Source: VBAU01 sp036005185 (GTDB lineage Bacteria > Bacteroidota > Bacteroidia > Chitinophagales > Chitinophagaceae). Taken from it: DNA of 64,000 nt. The position numbers and the translations under genes are program-made. Below, in pieces: positions 7,691 through 15,774 of the stretch. How positions within the stretch are numbered: position 1 is the stretch's first letter; every line of letters starts with the position of its first letter. The stretch is from contig DASYQS010000005.1 of NCBI GenBank assembly GCA_036005185.1, positions 1 to 64,000 of the forward strand. Direction: 5' to 3'. Under the pieces are notes generated by a model. That model worked only from the letters and a program-made list of their open reading frames with translations. It was not told the DNA's origin and searched no databases.

Positions 7691-8995
7691 ATGAAAATAA
7701 TATTTATACCTCTTGCAATCATTCTAATTTATTCATGTTCCAGTTCCTCGTCTAAATTCCACATGCCGGCTGAGTGGGAACATCAAGACGCGGTATGGTT
7801 TGGCTGGGAAGATATGTCAACACAATATTATCCAGTTGTCGTAAATGCAATTAAAATACTAATGCCCCATGTTCAAGTAAAGGTCGCAGTGAAATCAGAC
7901 AGTCTTCTTTTATTTGCAAAAAATTTTCTTTACAAAAATCAAATAGATACTTCAAAAATTAAATTTTATACAATCCCTGGGGATCGTTATTGGATTCGTG
8001 ACCACGGCGCTGCATTTTTAGTAAATGAAAAAGGGCAATTGGGTGTCGCTAACTTTAACTGGGATCGTTGTGGTTATCCAGAATGGTTGAAATATAAATA
8101 TGAAGGAAATCCAGATAGCGTTCAAAAACATTGGAAGCTAAAATTACCATCCGTTGCGTTAACAGCGAAAGTAGATAGCCTGATGGCCGTTGCTGAAGGA
8201 GCTTCGATTTTAAAAACAAATATTATTCAAGAAGGCGGGGCAATTGAAGTGAATGGAAAAGGTTGTCTCATTTTATGCGAAGGAACCGTTCTAAATCGTA
8301 ATGCAGGTAAAAGCCATGAAGAAATCGAGAAAGAATTTGAAAGAGTATTGGGTGTTACCAAAATAATCTGGCTGAAACAGGGATTGGCAGAAGATCCCTT
8401 AAGTAAAGGTGCCAGATTTATTACAGGAAAATATTTCGCTGCATGGGGGACCGGTGGTCATACTGATGAATTTGTGCGATTTGCTAATCCTAATACGGTG
8501 ATGTTAGCGTGGGTGAATGAAGACGAAAGAAATAAAAATCCTCTGAATGAAATGAATTATCAGCGTATGAATGAAAACTTTAGAATCCTTCAGAAGTCAA
8601 CCGACCAGGATGGTAAGCCTTTCAACATTATTAAAGTTCCTTTACCTGATGTCATCGTTAAACTAGTACTGGCAAGGGAAAAGATAAATGATCCAACGCA
8701 AACTTTAGATATAGAAATAAGTGCATTCAAAAAATTAGACGCACCGAAAGCCGGAGATACGTTACTAAGAGTTGCCGCATCAAGTTATATGAATTATGTA
8801 ATCTCGAACGGCTTAGTTATTCTGCCATCTTATGTGGAGAATGGTTCTTCCAACCAAAAGCAACAAAGTGTGAAAGATATTTTTCAACAACAATTCCCCA
8901 ATAGGAAAATTGTCTTTATCAATGAAATGCCTCTAAACTGGGAAGGTGGTGGCTTACATTGCTCTACACAGCAACAGCCTTCAACAAAAAAATAA
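7691..8995 (+). CDS. agmatine deiminase / peptidyl-arginine deiminase family lipoprotein
   Basis: The 434-residue protein belongs to the porphyromonas-type arginine deiminase/agmatine deiminase superfamily. Visible motifs are MPAEWEHQDAVWFGW near the N-terminus, the PGDRYWIRDHG segment, the EGGAIEVNGKG loop, the catalytic His region GTGGHTDEFVRF, and the catalytic Cys in GGGLHCSTQQQP near the C-terminus. A lipobox (IYSC) suggests periplasmic location, unlike cytosolic AguA. It could hydrolyse agmatine to N-carbamoylputrescine or a related guanidino substrate. Its cassette runs 7648-9207, with start GTTGTGCGT complementary to ACGCACAAC at 9032. Confidence 0.85.
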   Translation: MKIIFIPLAIILIYSCSSSSSKFHMPAEWEHQDAVWFGWEDMSTQYYPVVVNAIKILMPHVQVKVAVKSDSLLLFAKNFLYKNQIDTSKIKFYTIPGDRYWIRDHGAAFLVNEKGQLGVANFNWDRCGYPEWLKYKYEGNPDSVQKHWKLKLPSVALTAKVDSLMAVAEGASILKTNIIQEGGAIEVNGKGCLILCEGTVLNRNAGKSHEEIEKEFERVLGVTKIIWLKQGLAEDPLSKGARFITGKYFAAWGTGGHTDEFVRFANPNTVMLAWVNEDERNKNPLNEMNYQRMNENFRILQKSTDQDGKPFNIIKVPLPDVIVKLVLAREKINDPTQTLDIEISAFKKLDAPKAGDTLLRVAASSYMNYVISNGLVILPSYVENGSSNQKQQSVKDIFQQQFPNRKIVFINEMPLNWEGGGLHCSTQQQPSTKK

Positions 8996-9031
8996 ATTCC
9001 CGAATGATCATGCCGCAGACTATAGCCACAA

Positions 9032-9213
9032 ACGCACAACATAGTGCATTGCCAACCCGCCTGCCGGCAGGCAGGAATGCCGGCGACAGAATATCATTTC
9101 AACTTTTGGAATTCTATTTAACTTTAGCAATGCGTCGTGACAAAATAAATTTATGGCGCAGGCCGACAGCAGGAATTCTAATTCCGGCACTCGGCAATGC
9201 GTGAATGTTGCTT
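9032..9213 (+). repeat. attC-like site, family 3
   Basis: The opening box ACGCACAAC (9032-9040) is the complement of the cassette start at 7647. The arm ATAGTGCATTGCC pairs with GGCAATGCGTGAAT near the right end, and GCCTGCCGGCAGGC forms a perfect inner dyad (9060-9073). It closes with GTTGCTT (9207-9213). It is related in sequence to the site at 5102-5292. Confidence 0.8.
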
Positions 9214-9253
9214 GCAATGCGGTCGTACATTTTCAAAATGTAAAATTTAAACC

Positions 9254-9643
9254 ATGACAAATCTCACTTACATCATGCCTTGCTTTATTATTGCAGACTT
9301 GAAAATTTCGGTTTCATTCTATGTTGATAAACTTGGGTTTGAAATCCGGTATATTGGTCCAGACGAAAACCCATATTGGGCTATTGTTGGTCGCGACAAT
9401 ATTTCTATTAATCTTAAGGGAATTGCTCCTGATATAAAACCTATTCCTAATCATACACGACACGAATGGGCACCCTGGGATGCTTATATTTCTGCTGCTG
9501 AACCAGACACATTGTTTGAGGAATATCGTTCAAATGGTGTAGCATTTAACAAGCCTATCCATGACAATAGTGATAATCTAAGAGGTTTTGAAATAAAAGA
9601 TGCTGATGGATATGTATTATTTTTTGGACGCCCCAATCTATAG
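9254..9643 (+). CDS. VOC superfamily (glyoxalase/bleomycin-resistance-like) protein
   Basis: The 129-residue single-domain protein has the VOC pattern: CFIIADLKISVSFYVDKLGFEI at the start and DADGYVLFFGRP at the end, where the family's metal-ligand Glu is replaced or shifted in the latter motif. The beta-alpha-beta-beta-beta repeat length is complete. Members bind antibiotics or catalyse metal-dependent additions; the substrate here is not predictable. It is the only gene of the cassette 9208-9959, the best defined one in the array. Confidence 0.85.
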   Translation: MTNLTYIMPCFIIADLKISVSFYVDKLGFEIRYIGPDENPYWAIVGRDNISINLKGIAPDIKPIPNHTRHEWAPWDAYISAAEPDTLFEEYRSNGVAFNKPIHDNSDNLRGFEIKDADGYVLFFGRPNL

Positions 9644-9766
9644 CAATCAGCTCGTTTGATATTTTAGTTTCAGTTGTATTTTCTCTCCTATTTGTTACAA
9701 CATGCTGTTCAAACTGGACAATGACACAGTATTTAGTTTTGCAAACAACATTTAGTAAAAAGCACT

Positions 9767-9967
9767 GCAAGCAACAAAAGTATTTGCAATAGCAGGGCTG
9801 GACGGAAGAACAATAGGCAGCAAAACTTTAATCAGCTTTAGTTCGGGCTTGACATTAATAATTAAACGACAAATGTTATCTTCAACAATAAAACTTTAAT
9901 CAACTGCGGTACCGGCGTGACGAAACACAGAATATCCGGCCATTGTAAATACCGATTCGTTGTGCGC
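9767..9967 (+). repeat. attC-like site, family 1
   Basis: The opening box GCAAGCAAC (9767-9775) is the exact complement of GTTGCTTGC at 9207, the start of its cassette, and not of its own closing box GTTGTGCGC (9959-9967). Inner arms TATTTGCAATAGC (from 9781) and the GTAAATACC region near 9945 pair. Over 150 bp it is close to the sites at 980 and 11086. Confidence 0.9.
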
Positions 9968-10013
9968 TACTTTTTTTCTCAATTACAGATTGCTAACCAT
10001 AAATCACTATTGT

Positions 10014-11054
10014 ATGAGATTCAAATTTATTAATTTATTTTTTTTAATTGCATTGACAATTAATTGGTGGTTAGTTAATGCGCAATCAGATACAATGAGA
10101 AACCTAGCACCATTGGGTAAACTTATTGATATAGGAGGCTGGAGATTACATTTATATGGGCAAGGTCTCAATAACACCAAAGGACCAACGGTTATTTTTG
10201 AAAATGGTATTCGTGGCTTTTCATTTGATTGGGTTTTTGTTCAACCCAAAGTTGCGTCTTTTGCCAAAGTCTATTCTTATGATAGAGCGGGTTCGGCTTG
10301 GAGTGATTTGGGGCCAAGACCGCATACTATGGAACAATCCATGTATAATCTTCATACATTATTGAAAAAAGCGGGAGTCCTGCCACCTTATGTTCTTGTA
10401 GGTGCATCGCATGGAGGGTTACTCGTAAGATTATTTGCCCAGCAATATCCCAGCGAAGTAGTAGGAATGGTATTGGTAGATGCAGGCTATGAAAACGGTG
10501 TACATTACATTAATGGCAAGAAACTCCGACCAGCGGCAGATGCAACCGGCAAAACAATACCTTCAGTACAAACAATAGCGACGAAGGAAGATAACAACTT
10601 AGCGCGAACACCTCAAGCCGTAAAAGCAATCGGCGATGCCCTCAATAAAATGGGCTATCCGTTTACAAAAGTTGAACCACCCTTTGACAAACTGCCTGAT
10701 TCAATTCAGAAGTTACGATTGTGGGCATTGTCACAATACGAATATTATGCCGCTAATGACAATGACTTTCTTTTAGAGGAGAAAGCCAAAATGATTCAAG
10801 AAAGAGAAAAACAACCATATATGTTGGAAGACATTCCATTAATTGTTTTGACAGCTACGAAATCAAAAGTGAATCCGGAAGAAGATGAAAGAAGGCTTAA
10901 TCAGGCATCAATGACAAAACTTTCTCGGAATAGCAAACAGATTATTGCGACAGAAAGTAGTCATGAGATTCACATTGAGCAACCTGAGTTGGTTGTTGAT
11001 GCAATCAGACAAGTAGTGGAAGCGGTTAACAAAAAGGAAAAATTAAAGAAATGA
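10014..11054 (+). CDS. secreted alpha/beta hydrolase
   Basis: The chosen ATG at 10014 gives a signal peptide (INLFFLIALTINWWLVNAQ) and a 346-residue protein. The alpha/beta hydrolase fold is clear: the GGWRLHLYGQG start, VIFENGIRG oxyanion region, YDRAGSAWSD, nucleophile elbow GASHGG (Ser in ASH), and a late His in ESSHEIHIEQPE. This resembles haloalkane-dehalogenase-like or lipase-like hydrolases. The frame extends back to 9960 through the recombination junction, but that part would not be a signal peptide. Its cassette is 9960-11285. Confidence 0.8.
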   Translation: MRFKFINLFFLIALTINWWLVNAQSDTMRNLAPLGKLIDIGGWRLHLYGQGLNNTKGPTVIFENGIRGFSFDWVFVQPKVASFAKVYSYDRAGSAWSDLGPRPHTMEQSMYNLHTLLKKAGVLPPYVLVGASHGGLLVRLFAQQYPSEVVGMVLVDAGYENGVHYINGKKLRPAADATGKTIPSVQTIATKEDNNLARTPQAVKAIGDALNKMGYPFTKVEPPFDKLPDSIQKLRLWALSQYEYYAANDNDFLLEEKAKMIQEREKQPYMLEDIPLIVLTATKSKVNPEEDERRLNQASMTKLSRNSKQIIATESSHEIHIEQPELVVDAIRQVVEAVNKKEKLKK

Positions 11055-11085
11055 TGAAATACAATACAATTGATGAATAAAGCGA

Positions 11086-11292
11086 GCGCACAACAAAAGC
11101 ATTTGCAATAGCCAATAGCAGGGCTTGACGGAAGAACAATCGGCAGCCAATCTGTAATCACTACAATTCGAGGCTTGACATTAATAATTAAACGACAAAT
11201 GTTATCTTCAACAATAAAATAATAATCAGCTTCGGTATCAGCGTGACGAATCACGGAATATCCTGCCATCGCAAATACCGATTCGTTAGCGG
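11086..11292 (+). repeat. attC-like site, family 1
   Basis: The opening box GCGCACAAC (11086-11094) is the exact complement of GTTGTGCGC at 9959. Compared with the 9767 site it carries a small internal duplication (CAATAGCCAATAGC). It closes with GTTAGCGG (11285-11292). Inner arms CATTTGCAATAGC and GCCATCGCAAATAC pair. Confidence 0.9.
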
Positions 11293-11315
11293 TAATTTGG
11301 ATTGGCTACAAATTC

Positions 11316-12401
11316 ATGATAACCATGCGAAAACTTCTATTGTTTTTTCTATTTTTCCCTTATTTATCTTCTTGCCAACAAGCTACAATCACCAAAAGCA
11401 ATGATTACATTTATCCCAATAGCAACTGGCAATTTATAAATGATGTCACTAAAGAAGGCTGGAGCACTGACAGCCTAAATAAACTTAAAAGATTCATTAT
11501 TGACAGTACAAATGCAACGGGCGTAGTTGTCATTCAGTGCGGCAAAATTCTTTTTGACCATGGAGACACTAAAGAAACAAGTTATTTAGCATCATGCAGA
11601 AAGAGTATTCTTTCAATGTTGTATGGCCCCTTTGTAAAAGCTGGTAAAATAAACCTTTCTACTACGATTGAACAGTTGCATCTTGATGACGTTGGAGGCT
11701 TGTTACCAATAGAAAAAAAAGCTACAATTAAAGACTTGCTCACAGCCCGTTCGGGTGTATATCATTCGGCAAGTAATGAAGGAGATGCCTCTGCAATGGC
11801 TCCTAAAAGAGGCAGCGTTCAACCGGGAAGTTTTTGGTTATACAACAATTGGGATTTCAATATAGCGGGTTACATATTGGAACAACAAAGCGGCAAAACT
11901 ATTTATGAATTAATTGATTCTATTCTTGCAAAACCATTGCAAATGCAAGACTGGAATATAAAAGAGCAGCGCAAGACAGGCGATACAGCAAAATCAAAAT
12001 ACTTAGCTTACCACATCTGGCTTTCTACTCGGGATATGGCGAGAATTGGCTATTTAATGTTGAGAAATGGAAAATGGGAAGACCAGCAGATTATTCCGGC
12101 TGACTGGGTAAAAACTACTACTTCAGTTATTACAACTTATAAAAAAGCTGAAAAAGAAAAGACGGCTTACTTTCATTTTGGATATGGTTACTTATGGTGG
12201 GTTTGGGACACTCCCTACAATAAAGGCGCTTATGAAGATGCTTATTCTGCAACAGGTGCTTTTGGACAATTTATTACCATTCTTCCCAAACTCGATTTAG
12301 TTGTAGCTTTTAAAACAAAGTATGAGTACGGACGACAAACGCCAACCGACTTATATTTAAGAGTTTTAGACAAATTAATCGCGGCTAAAAAAGACAGATA
12401 A
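11316..12401 (+). CDS. beta-lactamase-family serine hydrolase, lipoprotein
   Basis: The 361-residue protein (358 if the second ATG at 11325 is used) has a lipobox (LSSC) and the serine beta-lactamase-like fold. SxxK appears as SCRK (LASCRKSIL), the second motif as YNN (WLYNNWDF), and GAFGQF takes the place of the third motif, as in class C-like esterases and 6-aminohexanoate-dimer hydrolase relatives. It is only distantly similar to the 5310 protein, so the two are not a recent duplication. The cassette is 11286-12594. Confidence 0.85.
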   Translation: MITMRKLLLFFLFFPYLSSCQQATITKSNDYIYPNSNWQFINDVTKEGWSTDSLNKLKRFIIDSTNATGVVVIQCGKILFDHGDTKETSYLASCRKSILSMLYGPFVKAGKINLSTTIEQLHLDDVGGLLPIEKKATIKDLLTARSGVYHSASNEGDASAMAPKRGSVQPGSFWLYNNWDFNIAGYILEQQSGKTIYELIDSILAKPLQMQDWNIKEQRKTGDTAKSKYLAYHIWLSTRDMARIGYLMLRNGKWEDQQIIPADWVKTTTSVITTYKKAEKEKTAYFHFGYGYLWWVWDTPYNKGAYEDAYSATGAFGQFITILPKLDLVVAFKTKYEYGRQTPTDLYLRVLDKLIAAKKDR

Positions 12402-12404
12402 ACT

Positions 12405-12600
12405 ACCCGCCAACATGCGGCTTTGTGCAAGTGGGGCACGACATCAAGTCATCAACTATTTACAGCATCGGCTGTTGTCCCGGCGCGACTAACAACATTT
12501 AGCTACAGAACAAACAATGAACTTAAATTTCTAAATTGAGCAGCGGTTAAAGGCAGACGGATGCTATTTCCCCACCTGCACAAATACCTGGTCGTTGTGC
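12405..12600 (+). repeat. attC-like site, family 2
   Basis: The opening box ACCCGCCAAC (12405-12414) approximately complements the cassette start GTTAGCGGTA at 11285. The following ATGCGGCTTTGTGC resembles the arm of the 6514 site. Right arm near CACCTGCACAAATACC. It closes with GTTGTGC (12594-12600), which begins the next cassette. Confidence 0.65.
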
Positions 12601-12603
12601 GTT

Positions 12604-12828
12604 ATGCCTGAGACAATGTATACAAAAAATTATTTACCAATGAGACTGACGCAATCTTTCAAGTTTTCAAATGGTTTAGTGTTAATAGGTTTAATAACTT
12701 TCTGTTTTGCATGTACCTCCTTAAGACTTTCCAAAGCAGAAAAAAATGAAAGCGTTGCACATATTGAAACAATCTTTTTGAAATATCCAAATCAGGAGCG
12801 AACACAGGTATTGCATATTCGGTCTTAG
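12604..12828 (+). pseudogene. short lipoprotein-like fragment, possibly decayed
   Basis: The 74 codons include a hydrophobic segment ending in a lipobox-like Cys (LITFCFACTS). The frame then ends after IETIFLKYPNQERTQ and a short tail. I do not recognise a family. It lies directly after the junction at 12594 and before a methyltransferase in another frame, so it may be the head of a gene broken by frameshift or a fusion scar. Confidence 0.4.
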
Positions 12829-12866
12829 AACGGATAAAGAGTTTTGTAGGTCCAAAATGAACAGGT

Positions 12867-13301
12867 ATGCCACAGAAAATTTCACAAAGACTATTAGAAA
12901 TCGTTAATTCCTTGCCCTTAAAGAATGGAATTAGAGTTTTGGAAATAGGGTGCGGAACAGGTGTAGCTGCACGAGGAATTGCAAATCGTATTAGTAAGGG
13001 TAAAGTTTTAGCTATAGACCGTTCCTCAAAGGCAATTGAACAAGCTATAAAAAATTCGCAATCAGAAATCACGAACGGGAAACTTCAATTTTTACAAGCA
13101 AAAATTGAAGAATTTGAATTACCAAAAGATGAAGAACCTTATGATTTTGCTTTTGCGATCAGAGTTGGAGCGTTAGACGGACGACATCCTGAAATAGAGC
13201 AAGAAGCTCTAAACAAAATTTCCAAAGCACTAAAAAAGAATGGTAAACTATTTATTGACGGTGGAAATCCTCTAAAAGAAATAAGACTAAAGAAGGCCTA
13301 A
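12867..13301 (+). CDS. class I SAM-dependent methyltransferase, probably N-terminally interrupted
   Basis: The 144 residues hold the SAM-binding core: motif I VLEIGCGTGVAARG, the acidic loop AIDRSSKAIEQA, FEL and DFAFAIRVGALDGRHPE, and LFIDGG near the end. This is short for a methyltransferase. In the same frame upstream of the ATG, separated only by one TGA near 12855, the codons read like coding sequence (SVLERIKSFVGP). The original protein may therefore have been longer. The substrate is unknown. The cassette is 12595-13424. Confidence 0.7.
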   Translation: MPQKISQRLLEIVNSLPLKNGIRVLEIGCGTGVAARGIANRISKGKVLAIDRSSKAIEQAIKNSQSEITNGKLQFLQAKIEEFELPKDEEPYDFAFAIRVGALDGRHPEIEQEALNKISKALKKNGKLFIDGGNPLKEIRLKKA

Positions 13302-13430
13302 CGCTAACAAAAGTATTTGAAATAGCAGGACTGGACGAAAGAGCAATCGGCGGCAAATCTTAATCGGCTTCAGTCCGCAAGCGTGACGGAACAAGAAATA
13401 TCCTGTTATCGCAAATACCGAACGTTGCCT
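13300..13430 (+). repeat. attC-like site, family 1, short form
   Basis: AACGCTAAC (13300-13308) opens the site and GTTGCCT (13424-13430) closes it; about 130 bp. Arms AAGTATTTGAAATAGCAGG and CCTGTTATCGCAAATACC pair. Relative to the 9767 and 11086 sites, about 70 bp of the central region is missing. The opening box resembles the complement of the cassette start GTTGTGCGTT (12594) with one base fewer. Confidence 0.75.
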
Positions 13431-13546
13431 GTAATCCTATGGGGACAGTGCCAACGCGAAACTGATTGCATAAAACGACAAGAAAAAAATAACAAAGCCC
13501 TGTATTTTCGGAGCTATTTCATTCCCCAAAAATATTTTCACAATAA

Positions 13547-13600
13547 TTTGTTTGGTAACTTTAAAGTTACATATATTTGCGTAGCTCTAAAGTTACATAT
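13547..13600 (+). promoter_or_regulatory. promoter with palindromic operator for the ArsR/SRPBCC operon
   Basis: TTTG (13547-13550 and 13551-13554) and TATATTTG (13572-13579) fit the Bacteroidota -33/-7 promoter pattern. The 16-bp perfect palindrome GTAACTTTAAAGTTAC (13555-13570) fills the spacer. Its half AAAGTTACATAT is repeated at 13589-13600 just before the ATG. The ArsR-family protein encoded at 14027 is the likely repressor; this is inference. Confidence 0.7.
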
Positions 13601-13601
13601 T

Positions 13602-14024
13602 ATGCAAAAAGAAATTAAACAAACGTGGTTTTTCAAGCAATCGCCACAAAAGGTTTGGGAATATCTTACCAAACCCGAACTAATCGAACAATGGCTGATG
13701 AAAAATGATTTCAAGCCCATCGTTGGACATAAATTTCAGTTCACTTTCGTACCAAAGAATGAAAGCAAGTATGACGGTATTGTAGATTGCGAAGTCTTGG
13801 CAGTAAAACCTTTTGTTAAACTTTCATATTCGTGGAATGGCAATTTGAAAGACGGCAGCAGAACTTTTAATTCAAAAGTTGTGTGGACTCTTATTCCAAA
13901 AGAAAATGGAACAGAATTACAATTATTGCACAATGGATTTACAATATTGGAAGATATACTCAATCACACTAATGGTTGGGTCATTTGCATAAAAAGATTT
14001 GAAGAATTAATAAACTCAATTTAA
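13602..14024 (+). CDS. SRPBCC (AHSA1/START-like) protein
   Basis: The 140-residue protein begins at the ATG right after the operator repeat; the frame is open further upstream only through the recombination site. The SRPBCC/AHSA1 pattern is visible: TWFFKQSPQKVWEYLTKPELIEQWLM at the start, DCEVLAVKPFVKLSYSW in the middle and a final helix (WVICIKRFEELINS). Such proteins bind hydrophobic ligands in a deep cavity and often pair with ArsR regulators. The ArsR gene follows after two bases. Confidence 0.85.
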   Translation: MQKEIKQTWFFKQSPQKVWEYLTKPELIEQWLMKNDFKPIVGHKFQFTFVPKNESKYDGIVDCEVLAVKPFVKLSYSWNGNLKDGSRTFNSKVVWTLIPKENGTELQLLHNGFTILEDILNHTNGWVICIKRFEELINSI

Positions 14025-14026
14025 AA

Positions 14027-14347
14027 ATGAAATCACAAACACTTGACGTTTTCCAGGTAATTGCCGACCCAAGCCGTAGACAAATGTTGCAATTGCTATC
14101 AAAAGATAACATGACAATAAACACATTGGCTGAAAACTTTGACATGAGCCGTCCTGCGGTTTCCAAGCACATAAAAATTATGTACAATGCGGGATTCATT
14201 ACAATTACAGACATTGGAAGGGAGCGCTATTGCACACTTAAGCAAGATGGCTTTAAAGAGTTGCAGGACTTCATTGATTCTTTTGACAAATTCTGGACAA
14301 CCAAACTCCAAAAACTACAAGAAATTTTAAATAAAAAATCGAATTAA
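14027..14347 (+). CDS. ArsR-family winged-helix repressor
   Basis: The 106-residue protein is a complete ArsR/HTH-type regulator: FQVIADPSRRQMLQLL, NTLAENFDMSRPAVSKHIKIM as the recognition helix region, and GRERYCTL in the wing. No metal-binding ELCV-type Cys pair is present at the recognition helix, so metal sensing by that site is unlikely. This is the ArsR subgroup usually found with SRPBCC/AHSA1 proteins. It lies two bases after the preceding gene and probably controls the palindrome at 13555. Confidence 0.9.
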   Translation: MKSQTLDVFQVIADPSRRQMLQLLSKDNMTINTLAENFDMSRPAVSKHIKIMYNAGFITITDIGRERYCTLKQDGFKELQDFIDSFDKFWTTKLQKLQEILNKKSN

Positions 14348-14371
14348 TAGCAAACAATTAAAATTGAAAAT

Positions 14372-14809
14372 ATGACAAACAACGATTACAAACCAGCAAA
14401 TAACATAGTAGAAATTGAGCTTACAAAATCTCTGAATGATATTTTTAATCATGTCATTGATCTTAAAAAATGGTGGCCAGAAGAATTTATTGGAGAAAAT
14501 ATCAAACTTAATAGTGAGTTTGTGTTTAGGACAGGAGATTCACATTATTCAAAAAATAAAGTGGTTGAATTTGTGCCAAACAAAAAGGTTGTGTGGCTTG
14601 CAACCGAGAGCATACGCAAAACAGACAACTATGATTGGTCAGGCACAAAATTCATTTTTGAATTAACCCCCAAAGGTGACAATACTCTGCTCAAATTTAC
14701 TTATGATGGTGCTGTTCTTGAGAATGAATCTGACAGACTAGTTCAGATCTGTAATATGACCATTAAAGAGATGTTTTACAACTTTATAACTTATGGCAAA
14801 GGAAAATAA
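14372..14809 (+). CDS. SRPBCC domain protein
   Basis: The 145-residue protein has the START-like pattern (EIELTKSLNDIFNHVIDLKKWWPEEF, then VVEFVPNKKVVWLATES and LLKFTYDGAVLE). It is a paralog of the proteins encoded at 14853 and 15313, sharing the KKVVW core and a WW motif near residue 35. It is second in a run of four SRPBCC genes with one ArsR gene, spaced 24-43 bases, so probably one operon. The ligand is unknown. Confidence 0.8.
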   Translation: MTNNDYKPANNIVEIELTKSLNDIFNHVIDLKKWWPEEFIGENIKLNSEFVFRTGDSHYSKNKVVEFVPNKKVVWLATESIRKTDNYDWSGTKFIFELTPKGDNTLLKFTYDGAVLENESDRLVQICNMTIKEMFYNFITYGKGK

Positions 14810-14852
14810 ATTTTGAGAGGAAAGCGATATTAATTATTAAATAACTATAAAA

Positions 14853-15287
14853 ATGGCAAAGGAAAATTTTCACCGAACAGTAAAAGTAAACGCTTCCGGA
14901 GAAGAAGCAATGAAAAAGATCAGTCAGGTAAACAAGTGGTGGGCAAAAAAAGTTAAAGGCAAATCAGAAAAGCTGAATGATAAATTCACTGTTGATTTTG
15001 GTGAAACATTTGTTGATTTTCAAATCAGCGAATTGGTGTCAAACAAAAAAGTTGTTTGGGAAGTAACCGATTGCAATTTACACTGGATAAAAAACAAAAA
15101 AGAATGGAACGGTACCGAGGTGGTTTTTGAAATTCGGGAGAAGAAAAATTCAACACAAATTGATTTTACTCATGTTGGTTTAGTACCGGATGCTGAATGT
15201 TATAAAGATTGTGAAGTGGGCTGGACTGAACATGTCACGGTGAGTTTGGTGAAGTTTATTAATGAAGGAAAAGGAATGCCGGTTTAA
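14853..15287 (+). CDS. SRPBCC domain protein
   Basis: The 144-residue paralog starts with AKENFHRTVKVNASGEEAMKKI and keeps NKWWAKK, SNKKVVWEVTD and the segment DFTHVGLVPDAECYKDCEVGW, also seen in the 15313 protein. It is the START-like fold without signal peptide, so cytosolic. The paired Cys in CYKDC are shared with the next paralog. Confidence 0.8.
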   Translation: MAKENFHRTVKVNASGEEAMKKISQVNKWWAKKVKGKSEKLNDKFTVDFGETFVDFQISELVSNKKVVWEVTDCNLHWIKNKKEWNGTEVVFEIREKKNSTQIDFTHVGLVPDAECYKDCEVGWTEHVTVSLVKFINEGKGMPV

Positions 15288-15312
15288 TATTATATCTGAA
15301 AGAAGTATTCAA

Positions 15313-15753
15313 ATGGAAAAGAAGAATTTCACAGCAACCATCGAGTTAGCAAAATCCAGCCAGGATGTTTTTAAAGCTATCACGGATGATGTGGCAAAAT
15401 GGTGGGGTGGCAAAGACCTTGAAGGAAATAGCACAAGATTGAATGATGAATTTGTTATTCATCATCGGGGCGCGCATTATTCAAAACAAAAATTAGTTGA
15501 AGTTATTCCAGACAAAAAAGTTGTTTGGCTTGTTACTGAAAGCGAACTGAGTTGGTTGGAAAAAGACAAGCATGAATGGACAGACACAAAAATGATTTTT
15601 GAGATAACTACAAAAGGAGATAAAACCTTACTCCATTTTACTCATGAAGGACTTGTGCCCGAAAAAGAGTGTTATGCAATGTGTGAGCAGGGCTGGAATA
15701 TGGTTATTAAGGAATGGCTATTCAACTTTATGACTAATGGTAAAGTGATATAA
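15313..15753 (+). CDS. SRPBCC domain protein
   Basis: The 146-residue paralog starts at the internal ATG that aligns with its neighbours (MEKKNFTATIELAKSS). It contains VAKWWGGK, PDKKVVWLVTES and HFTHEGLVPEKECYAMCEQGW. It is closest to the 14372 and 14853 proteins, so the operon grew by tandem duplication. The leader peptide at 15262-15312 in the same frame is probably not translated. Confidence 0.8.
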   Translation: MEKKNFTATIELAKSSQDVFKAITDDVAKWWGGKDLEGNSTRLNDEFVIHHRGAHYSKQKLVEVIPDKKVVWLVTESELSWLEKDKHEWTDTKMIFEITTKGDKTLLHFTHEGLVPEKECYAMCEQGWNMVIKEWLFNFMTNGKVI

Positions 15754-15774
15754 ATTATTAAATCAAATAAAAAA

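Noticed and set aside
9060..9073. GCCTGCCGGCAGGC as a stand-alone regulatory palindrome
   Set aside because: It is part of the family 3 site arm and related dyads recur (5133, 3801), so it is better read as part of the site.
980..13430. The palindromic intergenic elements as MITEs or ordinary dispersed repeats
   Set aside because: They are all in one orientation between cassettes, and cassette starts complement the openings of their own downstream sites rather than the boxes of the same element. MITE ends do not predict this.
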